This document shows positions 43,247-49,713 of a stretch of 52,115 bases of DNA, piece after piece. The DNA is from Candidatus Kuenenia stuttgartensis. GTDB taxonomy: Bacteria > Planctomycetota > Planctomycetia > Planctomycetales > Planctomycetaceae. The stretch's first letter is position 1; every line of letters begins with the position of its first letter. The stretch spans positions 1-52,115 of the forward strand of contig CAMAWN010000017.1 in the NCBI GenBank assembly GCA_945861865.1, given 5' to 3'. Under the pieces are notes generated by a model that was not told the DNA's origin, ran no database searches, and saw only the letters and a program-made list of their open reading frames with translations. Made by a program: the position numbers and the translations under genes.

Positions 43247-43558
43247 TCACCGCGACACCCGCACGAACACGTCTCCCAATTCGACCTTGACCTCAAACGT
43301 CGTTTGGCAAATGCGCGGATTGAGACAGTGCTGACCATTGGCAACTTGAAATTGCCAACCATGCCACGGGCAAGTCACGACACCCTCGACGAGTTGTCCC
43401 TTCGCCAGTGGCCCACCTTGGTGAGCACAAATACCGTCGATGGCTTGGAATTGCCCATCGACATTGAACAGCGCCACGATCCGGCCGCTCACGGCGAACT
43501 CTCGGCCGCTGCCGACCGGCACGTCGGCGGCTGCAATCAACTTCTGCCAATCGGACAT
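43247..43558 (-). CDS. Rieske [2Fe-2S] ferredoxin-like protein
   Basis: A 103-aa protein with both Rieske boxes: ICAHQGGPL (Cys and His) and CPWHGWQF (Cys and His). All four cluster ligands are present. The size matches the ferredoxin component of dioxygenases or the NirD-like small proteins, not the cytochrome bc1 subunit. No oxygenase or nitrite reductase lies beside it. ATG 43558 is used; an earlier ATG at 43579 is possible. It diverges from the MfnF-type gene. Confidence 0.9.
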   Translation of the reverse strand: MSDWQKLIAAADVPVGSGREFAVSGRIVALFNVDGQFQAIDGICAHQGGPLAKGQLVEGVVTCPWHGWQFQVANGQHCLNPRICQTTFEVKVELGDVFVRVSR

Positions 43559-43692
43559 GACCCCGCTCACTTTCTTCATCGAATCGCGCGCCGCAGTGCA
43601 TTCTCGGATCGCTACGGCACGACTATTCTGCGTCGCGCGATTGGCGGCAGTTTCCACATTCGACGCGGCACTCACAACGGATAGTCATCAAC

Positions 43693-44721
43693 ATGCGTGT
43701 GCTTGGGCTCGACATCGGCGGAGCGAATATCAAGGCGGCCACCGAGACCGCCGAGGCGCTGTCGATCCCGCTAGAAATCTGGCGATCGCCGGATCGATTG
43801 ATCGATGTGCTCGTCCCAATCATGGATCGCTTCTCGGCCGCGGAGCTGCTCGCGGTGACGATGACCGCCGAGCTGGCCGACTGTTTTGCGACCAAGTCGG
43901 ACGGGATCGACCGAGTGCTGCGAACCGTCGAAGTGGTCGCCGGCAGGAGACCGATTCGTGTCTGGCAAACGTCCGGCGAATTTGCGTCAACGCAAGAAGC
44001 GAGAGACGAACCGCGACTCACCGCGGCTGCGAACTGGCACGCGCAGGCAACGTTTGTGGGCCGTTTGGTCCCGCGCGGTTCGGCGCTGCTCATCGACATT
44101 GGTTCGACGACGACCGATCTCATCCCGCTGATCGATGGGCTGCCGTTACCGACCGGTCGCACCGATATCGAACGTCTGCAATCGGGCGAGTTGGTTTACT
44201 GCGGAGTCCGCCGCACTCCGTTGTGCGCGCTGACTGATTGCGTCCCGCTCGCCGGAAATGATTGCGCCGTCGCGGCCGAATTATTTGCGACGATCTTCGA
44301 CGTCTATCTCACGCTGGGGGACATCTTAGAGAATTCTGACGATTGCCTGACTGCCAACGGTCGCCCCGCGACGTTGGCTGCCGCTCACGATCGAATCGCG
44401 CGTTCCATCGGCGGCGACACGACCGAGATCACGACCGAAGACACACGTCGCATCGCCGAGCACATCGCCGCGACGCAACTTCATCGGTTGTGTGAAGCCG
44501 CTGACAAAGTCGCTTCGCGAATGCCAGGGCCTTGCGAGAACGTGCTGATTTCCGGCAGTGGTTCGTTCTTGGCTCGGCGAGTTGCCGCTCAGACGCCGCG
44601 ATTGAAAAACGCGACCGTCACTTCGTTGCCCGAGTTGTTCGGGCCGCGAGTTTCCGACGCGGCGTGCGCCTTTGCCGTCGCCAAGCTGGCGGCCGAACGC
44701 GAACTACCGTTCCTCGATTGA
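43693..44721 (+). CDS. H4MPT-linked C1 pathway protein, MfnF-type (methanofuran synthesis)
   Basis: A 342-aa protein of the hydantoinase/oxoprolinase (ASKHA) branch known as the H4MPT-linked C1 transfer pathway family. Visible features: GLDIGGANIKAAT at the N-terminus, LLIDIGSTTTDLIPLIDG in the middle, GVRRTPLCAL, and the nucleotide-binding-like LISGSGSFLARRVAAQ near the end. In methanogens MfnF joins the furan to gamma-glutamyltyramine in methanofuran synthesis; bacterial members occur with the Fae/H4MPT formaldehyde oxidation genes. This bacterium is therefore likely to make a methanofuran-type cofactor. No other C1 gene is adjacent. Confidence 0.85.
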   Translation: MRVLGLDIGGANIKAATETAEALSIPLEIWRSPDRLIDVLVPIMDRFSAAELLAVTMTAELADCFATKSDGIDRVLRTVEVVAGRRPIRVWQTSGEFASTQEARDEPRLTAAANWHAQATFVGRLVPRGSALLIDIGSTTTDLIPLIDGLPLPTGRTDIERLQSGELVYCGVRRTPLCALTDCVPLAGNDCAVAAELFATIFDVYLTLGDILENSDDCLTANGRPATLAAAHDRIARSIGGDTTEITTEDTRRIAEHIAATQLHRLCEAADKVASRMPGPCENVLISGSGSFLARRVAAQTPRLKNATVTSLPELFGPRVSDAACAFAVAKLAAERELPFLD

Positions 44722-44739
44722 AGACTTGCCGACTCCGAT

Positions 44740-44796
44740 CAGCCCGACGCGCGAGCGAGGGTTTTGAGCACGACCCCTCGCTGGCGCGTCGGGCTG
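44740..44796. repeat. Dispersed inverted repeat, family A, copy 4
   Basis: Arms 44740-44761 and 44775-44796 are inverted repeats of 22 bp with one mismatch. The core is the same as in copy 3 (AGCCCGACGCGC-AGCGAGGG). It lies 18 bp after the MfnF stop and between convergent genes, and probably ends both transcripts. Nothing else is visible up to dcd at 44941. Confidence 0.8.
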
Positions 44797-44940
44797 GAAT
44801 TGCCGAACAGCATCCGCAAAAACGCCGCCGCCTGTCGCGCAATTCCCGGTTGCGAACTTTCTCGCGGCCCAGCGACATTGAGAATTCGAATCGAGTTCGC
44901 CTCCACTCCGATTTCCGGACGAGCCACCATTCTCAGTTCG

Positions 44941-45516
44941 TCACATTTCCGCCCGTTGCTCGCCGCCGAACGCCAGCCGCAATTGCGGGTCTTTCTGAGC
45001 CTGCCATTCTTTGAACAACATGCTGGGCTGGATGTCGTGGTTGTTTTGATATTTGTCGCTGTGGTACTCGGTGATGTCACCCAGAATCTCGTGGTAAAAG
45101 ATCTGGCAGATCGGCACGCCCGGATAAATCCGCACGGGCTGGATGGCGTACATCTCCAATGTCCAAAAGCCGCAGAAGCCGACGTCGCCGAACCCGGCCG
45201 TCACATGCACGAACAGGCCCAAGCGGCCGACCGACGAGCGGCCTTCCAGCATCGGCACGAGGTTGTGCGTCTCGGTCCGTTCCATTGTGCGGGCAAGATA
45301 AAGCTGATTCGGGTTCAGGACAAAGCCGTCTTCCGGAATCGTGTAGCGGCGAAAGCGATTCGGCCGCCGCATGTCGAGCACGATCTCTTCGTAGACCAGC
45401 AGCTCGTTGTGCAGGCGCAGGTTATAGCTGTTGGCATTGAGCTGCGCTTCGTCGAACGGCTCAATGACAATACTGGTGCCAAGCTGGGCTTTGATCTCGT
45501 TGCCGGAGAGGATCAT
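44941..45516 (-). CDS. dcd: dCTP deaminase
   Basis: A 191-aa dCTP deaminase of the dUTPase superfamily. Motifs: the N-terminal MILSGNEI, NANSYNLRLHNELLVY, the catalytic GRSSVGRLGLFVHVTAGFGDVGFCGFWTLE with Arg-Ser-Ser and the active-site Glu, then YPGVPICQIFYHE and a C-terminal lid. It produces dUTP for thymidylate synthesis. Whether it also has dUTPase activity, as the bifunctional archaeal type, cannot be decided. ATG 45516 has GGGA upstream; the frame extends to 45597 with no support. Confidence 0.93.
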   Translation of the reverse strand: MILSGNEIKAQLGTSIVIEPFDEAQLNANSYNLRLHNELLVYEEIVLDMRRPNRFRRYTIPEDGFVLNPNQLYLARTMERTETHNLVPMLEGRSSVGRLGLFVHVTAGFGDVGFCGFWTLEMYAIQPVRIYPGVPICQIFYHEILGDITEYHSDKYQNNHDIQPSMLFKEWQAQKDPQLRLAFGGEQRAEM

Positions 45517-45610
45517 CGGAAGTCCCAGGGCTGGGGAGGACGTGATCGCAGACAGCGGGCGGGAAGGTAGAGGCTCCGAGGACGGGAGGCAAACCACCGA
45601 GGAACCCAGA

Positions 45611-45648
45611 ATTGGTCATTGATTATTGGTCGTTGGCGATTGGTCATT
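45611..45648. repeat. Three direct 10-bp repeats with 14-bp period
   Basis: ATTGGTCATT at 45611, ATTGGTCGTT at 45625 and ATTGGTCATT at 45639, spaced exactly 14 bp start to start. It resembles the TTGGTCATTGGTCATT-type short tandem repeats found in several bacterial groups. Downstream of it is dcd, but a regulatory role is not shown. Confidence 0.5.
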
Positions 45649-45947
45649 TGAGTCAGCGAATGACAATCGCCAAGTTCCCGATTCCAAGCGTTTTGATCTC
45701 CAAGATGTCTACGTTTCGGACATCGCCGCCTGGTCGCAAGACGGGGTAAACAGCTCGTAGTCCACAAACGCGACGAAGTCTGGGGAGTCGGCCGCAGCGG
45801 CTTTCGCAAACGCTCGGCTCAAGTTGCTCTTCGCGTGCGGCCCGTCCCGATTGCAGCGGTTAGTCGGCTGAGAATTGCGGTGAACGACGGTTGCTCGCGC
45901 GACCGTTGCGACCGTCACATCCAACAGGCATCCGGCGAGTTTCGCTG

Positions 45948-45990
45948 ACCGGCAACATTTGCCGGTTCGGCCGACCGGCAAAGATTGCCG
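45948..45990. promoter_or_regulatory. Paired palindromes, operator-like, upstream of the small secreted protein gene
   Basis: ACCGGCAA-CAT-TTGCCGGT (45948-45966) and CGGCAA-AGA-TTGCCG (45976-45990) share the same half-site CGGCAA and a 3-bp centre, with centres 26 bp apart. They lie about 115-160 bp before the start at 46106. They may be binding sites of a dimeric regulator. Confidence 0.42.
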
Positions 45991-46105
45991 ATCAGCGAGA
46001 GTCGTCGAGAAGCGATTGGGGCGCACCGACGTTTTTTGGAGTTCCCTCCTTGGAGGCTCTGGCACATCGGCGAGTTCGCCGCACTACACACACGAAAGGG
46101 ATCGT

Positions 46106-46366
46106 ATGCACAAGTTCGTTTTGGGGTTGATCGCGCTGGCCGGAGTGGCCGCCATGTCGGATTCGGCGAGCGCTCGCGAACGGCAGTTCCTGTTCATGGT
46201 TTGGGATGACGGCCGCGCGGACAACTCGCAGCAGCAAGTCCAGTACGCTCAGCCGCAACAGCAGCAGCACCACTACCAAGAGCAACGTCCGAACTTGTTT
46301 CAAGCGATGTGGGAGATGGAACAACGCAAGAACGCTTGGCTCCGTCAGACGTTCTTCGGCCGCTAA
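46106..46366 (+). CDS. Small secreted Gln-rich protein
   Basis: An 86-aa protein. The signal peptide is MHKFVLGLIALAGVAAMSDSASA; the mature part has a Gln/His-rich stretch (QQQVQYAQPQQQQHHYQEQ) followed by an amphipathic end with Trp, Met and Glu (LFQAMWEMEQRKNAWLRQTFF). GAAAGGG lies 5 bases before the ATG. I recognise no family. Its leader contains paired palindromes and it ends in a strong hairpin, so it is probably a regulated single gene. Confidence 0.7.
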   Translation: MHKFVLGLIALAGVAAMSDSASARERQFLFMVWDDGRADNSQQQVQYAQPQQQQHHYQEQRPNLFQAMWEMEQRKNAWLRQTFFGR

Positions 46367-46395
46367 TTCTCCGCAGAGTGTTTTGGCGATTGAGC

Positions 46396-46448
46396 CGCTC
46401 GCAACATTACCGCTGGCACGGCGAGGCGGTGTTGCGAGCGCTTTCGTT
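46396..46448 (+). terminator. Hairpin terminator of the small secreted protein gene
   Basis: Left arm 46396-46413 (CGCTCGCAACA...CCGC) and right arm 46426-46440 (GCGGTGTTGCGAGCG) pair with a 3-nt bulge (TTA) in the left arm; the plus strand then runs CTTTCGTTTT. Also convergent with paiB, which ends at 46454. Confidence 0.65.
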
Positions 46449-46453
46449 TTCAT

Positions 46454-47086
46454 TCAAGTGCTGTGGAGGTTCTTCTCGGCTCGCATCCAATCGGCAATGG
46501 CCTGAGCGTCGGGATTCATCGAGCCGCTCAATTCGCGGATGACGTTGGTTCGATCCTGCTCCGGCCGGTTCTGGCTGAGCTTAAACTTGCCTTCGATTCG
46601 CGAGATCGGCATCTCGAACCCGACGATGCTTTTCAAAAGGTTACGGCGGAAGTCCGTCGGCAACTGATTCGGCCACGGCTTCGGCCGGTTCGATTCGTAG
46701 CGCTGGACCATCTCGTCGAGCAGTGACTCCAGCCACGCCTCGTCCTCGATAACGCGCGGGACGCCGTAGGCATGCACCGCGATATAGTTCCACGTCGGGA
46801 CGGCCAACTCGGTCGCGTACCACGACGGCGAGATGTAGGCATGCGGCCCGGAAAAGATCGCCAGCGATTCGGTCACGTTCGCAAAGTGTTGCCACTGCGG
46901 ATTCGCCCGCGCGACGTGGCCAATCAGCACTCCCTGAGTTCCGATCTGAGGTCGATGCAAGACCGGCAAGTGCGTCGCGAACGGCACGCCGTTAGTCGTC
47001 TTGATCAGCGTCGCGAAACTGAAGTGACGCATGACCTCGGCCAGTTTGTCCGGGTCGGTGACGTCAAAGGATTTCGGCAGATACAT
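46454..47086 (-). CDS. PaiB-type FMN-binding negative regulator
   Basis: A 210-aa protein of the PaiB family, a split-barrel flavin-binding protein linked to repression of degradative enzymes and sporulation genes in Bacillus. Characteristic sequence: MYLPKSFDVTDPDKLAEVMRHFSFATLI at the start, then ATHLPVL, HVARANPQWQ, FSGPHAYISPSWYA, VPTWNYIAVHAYG and the C-terminal KSIVGFEMPISRIEGKFKLSQNRP. All parts are present and the length fits. Its upstream region overlaps a broken nucleotidyltransferase gene. Confidence 0.9.
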   Translation of the reverse strand: MYLPKSFDVTDPDKLAEVMRHFSFATLIKTTNGVPFATHLPVLHRPQIGTQGVLIGHVARANPQWQHFANVTESLAIFSGPHAYISPSWYATELAVPTWNYIAVHAYGVPRVIEDEAWLESLLDEMVQRYESNRPKPWPNQLPTDFRRNLLKSIVGFEMPISRIEGKFKLSQNRPEQDRTNVIRELSGSMNPDAQAIADWMRAEKNLHST

Positions 47087-47151
47087 AGGCGGGAATCGTC
47101 GAAGATGAGAATTGGTTGGTCGAGCCGGGATTGATACGGTGCCAGGTGATC

Positions 47152-47244
47152 AACGGCCAAGCCTCCAATGACTGCGAACGCCACTTCTTCGCGTCGCAGC
47201 CACGCCGTCAGATCAGCCAGAGTTTTTGTCAGATCGTTTGTCAC
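47152..47244 (-). pseudogene. N-terminal remnant of an AbiEii-like nucleotidyltransferase
   Basis: Starting at 47244 the minus strand reads MTNDLTKTLADLTAWLRREE then VAFAVIGGLAV, the typical opening of the AbiEii/DUF6036-type nucleotidyltransferases, up to the GG of the active-site motif. After GGLAV the sequence loses all similarity (DHLAPYQSRLDQ), and the metal-binding Asp residues are absent; the frame then runs into paiB. The start overlaps the 95-aa gene upstream by 32 bp, the usual order of the pair. I infer that the rest of the gene was deleted. Confidence 0.7.
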
Positions 47245-47500
47245 GTCGCCACTCGTCCAATTTTGCGAAGGCGGCGACCAAGCGTTGGCGGTTCGCCAGC
47301 TTCTCTTCCCAACGTCGCTGCACCGCCACGGGATCAGGGGATGTGCCGTCGCTCAATTGCGAGGCGAAGTCAAACAGCGAACGATACAGTTCCCAGGATT
47401 GCTGAACCGTCAGGCTGCGTATCCAACGGGTGTGCTCGGCTTCGCACAATTCTGCGTACCGTTTCCAATTCTGTTTTGTCGCGTCCAACATGGGCGTCAT
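47213..47500 (-). CDS. Small helical protein, partner of a nucleotidyltransferase
   Basis: A 95-aa charged helical protein with TKQNWKRYAELCEAEHTRWIRS, then a conserved-looking RWEEKLANRQRLVAAFAKLDEWRRDKR end. Proteins of this type often precede a nucleotidyltransferase gene in overlapping pairs; here the partner is truncated (47152-47244). The start is ATG 47500 or 47491; neither has a clear Shine-Dalgarno. The divergent gene at 47522 begins only 21 bp away. Function not known; a toxin-antitoxin-like role is one possibility. Confidence 0.62.
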   Translation of the reverse strand: MTPMLDATKQNWKRYAELCEAEHTRWIRSLTVQQSWELYRSLFDFASQLSDGTSPDPVAVQRRWEEKLANRQRLVAAFAKLDEWRRDKRSDKNSG

Positions 47501-47521
47501 CGTAACAGAGCCTAGGCTTCG

Positions 47522-49453
47522 ATGCTCTCCAACTTCTTGCAACTCAGTGACCGCATTTGTGTGTTGCCGGTGATTCACGGCAGCGGGGATTTCGCCATTG
47601 AGGTGCGGCGAGTGATGTTGGCTCAAGAGTTCGATTGCCTGGCCGTGCCGCTGCCTCCATCGTTTCAGGAGCAAGTCGAGGAGGCGGTTGCCGAGTTGCC
47701 GAGTTTGTCGTTGGTCGTGCAGCCGGAGCCGTTGTCGTTTGAGAGTTGGCAACCGGATGAAAGCGAAAGCGAAGACGAGTTGGCGGCCGATGCGTTCGCT
47801 TCGGAGTCGAGCGGCCAAGAAGAATTGAAGGCGTGCAGTTATGTGCCGATCGATCCGTGTCAGCCAGTGATCGCCGCGCTGCGGATCGCTCTGCAAGAAC
47901 GGATGCCGCGCGCGTTCATTGATCTTGAGACAGCCAACTTCGTCAGTCTCGCGGCGTACTATCCTGATCCGTATCCGGTCAAGCAGGTGTCGATTGACCG
48001 TTTCGCGGCGGCGTTGATGCCGACCGTGCCGCGCATTCCGGAAGGTCAGCCGGAAGCCCGCGTCGTTTGGATGGCGAATCGCTTGCGTGAACTCGAACGG
48101 CGACACAAGCGAATTCTGTTTGTCTGCTCGATGATGGATTGGCCCTGGGTCAAAGACGCTTATCACGACCGACGCGAGGATCTCGCCGAGAACGACGACG
48201 TGGAGCCGACGGAAACCTACGCCAACGATCCGCTCACGCATCTCTTTTGGCTGGGGGAGTTACCGTTCATCACCGGCTTGTATGAGCAAGCTCGGCAGTC
48301 GCTGGACGATGACGAGAACTTGTCGATCGACGGCGTGAAAGAACTGGTGCTGGCGACTCGCGACCGTTATCGACACGAACTGAAATCGCGGGCTCGCAAG
48401 ATTACACCCAAGACTCTGCGGACGTTTCTGCAGTACGTTCGTAATCTGTGTCTAATCGAACGCCGCATGACGCCCGATTTGTATTCACTGATCCTCGCCG
48501 GCAAGCAAATCGCCGGCGATCAGTTCGCGATCACGCTGGCCGAGGTGGCACGGGAATACGGTGGCCATCGCGAGGCTCCCGCTGTGGTCGATCGTTTTCG
48601 CACGCTGCGGATGACCAACGGCGTCGCGCAGTTTCCCGACGGCGACGTCGTCCGCATGAAGAGCCGCTTGCCGGGACAGGCAATTGTCTGGCGGTCGCTG
48701 GAACTCAAGCCGAAGGCTCCGAAGATCGATCAGGATCAATGGCGGCAGCGCTGGAATCCGTTTCATCAGTGCTCGTGGCCGGAAGAAGACGTGGCGATCG
48801 AAAAGTTCCGCACGCACGTCAAAGAGGCCGCGCTGGCGATGCTCGGAGCCGACCTCGTCCACACCGAAAAATTTTCGACCAGCTTGAAGGACGGCCTGGA
48901 CATCCGCGAGACGCTTCGCAACTGGCACACGGGCGAGCTGTATGTGAAGGTCTGCCCACCGACCCGCGGGACGCTCGATTGCGTGCTGATGTTTTTCGAT
49001 TCGCCGGCAGACCCGCGCGACTATCCGTGGCGAATCACTTGGATGGCCGAGCATCACGACGAATCGACGCTGTGCCTGTTCGCGACCGACTTCGGCCGCG
49101 AAATGGTCGGCCCCGGCATCGGAGCCGCGAGCTACGGCGGCGCGATGTTCCTGTTCCCGCCGCGACCAATCCCCGAAGTCTGGACCAACCCGCAATTCGA
49201 TTTCACCGACACGATGGAAGAGCGATTGCTCGCCGCCGCCTGCGTCCACAGCGAGTGCCGGCACATCGCGGTGCTCAGCCAATCGCCCCCCGGTGCCGGT
49301 TGGCGACGGCTCGCCAAAAAGCACGGCAAGAAGCTGATTCACGTCCCGCTGGGCCGCTTCAGCCAGGAAACGATCCAACAACTTCGCATCGTACATGTGC
49401 TCAATGGCAAGCAAGTGCGGAACTATGCGGCGCACTTCATTCGCAAGGCGTGA
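47522..49453 (+). CDS. Large protein of unknown function
   Basis: A 643-aa soluble protein. I do not recognise a family. The N-terminus VLPVIHGSGDFAIEVRRVML with CLAVPLPPSFQEQVEEAV, and later RILFVCSMMDWPWVKDAY, resemble in style large uncharacterised proteins that screen for a ChaN/TraB-like domain, but this is weak. An acidic linker (ESESEDELAADAF) separates the first domain from the rest. The C-terminal third has several His and Cys (HQCSWPEEDV, CVHSECRHIAVL) and ends with HVPLGRFSQETIQQLRIVHVL. The region is clearly coding: long frame, plausible composition, and an ATG at 47522. No membrane segment or signal peptide. Divergent from the small protein gene 21 bp away. Confidence 0.6.
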   Translation: MLSNFLQLSDRICVLPVIHGSGDFAIEVRRVMLAQEFDCLAVPLPPSFQEQVEEAVAELPSLSLVVQPEPLSFESWQPDESESEDELAADAFASESSGQEELKACSYVPIDPCQPVIAALRIALQERMPRAFIDLETANFVSLAAYYPDPYPVKQVSIDRFAAALMPTVPRIPEGQPEARVVWMANRLRELERRHKRILFVCSMMDWPWVKDAYHDRREDLAENDDVEPTETYANDPLTHLFWLGELPFITGLYEQARQSLDDDENLSIDGVKELVLATRDRYRHELKSRARKITPKTLRTFLQYVRNLCLIERRMTPDLYSLILAGKQIAGDQFAITLAEVAREYGGHREAPAVVDRFRTLRMTNGVAQFPDGDVVRMKSRLPGQAIVWRSLELKPKAPKIDQDQWRQRWNPFHQCSWPEEDVAIEKFRTHVKEAALAMLGADLVHTEKFSTSLKDGLDIRETLRNWHTGELYVKVCPPTRGTLDCVLMFFDSPADPRDYPWRITWMAEHHDESTLCLFATDFGREMVGPGIGAASYGGAMFLFPPRPIPEVWTNPQFDFTDTMEERLLAAACVHSECRHIAVLSQSPPGAGWRRLAKKHGKKLIHVPLGRFSQETIQQLRIVHVLNGKQVRNYAAHFIRKA

Positions 49454-49713
49454 CATTCTGAAAAACGGTACAACGGCTGTCGGTAATCGGCTGACGGCGT
49501 TCGTCCGGACAGGATTCATCCAGGCTTGTTGCGCCTTTGAAACCCCCTAGAATCTCCGACCTGTTTAGTGGGGAGTTTCGTTGTTGCAGCGATAACTCGG
49601 TCGATTGTCGCGGCTGACGGATGAAACTTGCTTCGGTCCACGGAGAGCGTTCGGCGATTCTTTTCGCCACAAAATCAATTCCAAAGAATCGGCCTTCAAG
49701 GAGTGAGGGAACC

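Larger units (their letters stand above)
45517..46105. other. Gene-poor intergenic stretch with repeats and operator-like palindromes
   Basis: No gene-like frame is convincing here. The region holds three direct copies of ATTGGTC[A/G]TT at 14-bp spacing (45611-45648) and two linked palindromes around 45948-45990. The longest frames on either strand lack any family signal or Shine-Dalgarno. It is the divergent regulatory region of dcd and the small secreted protein gene. Confidence 0.6.

Noticed and set aside
45709..46105. Possible small genes on either strand
   Set aside because: No start with a Shine-Dalgarno, no domain, and the stretch carries palindromes and direct repeats; treated as regulatory.
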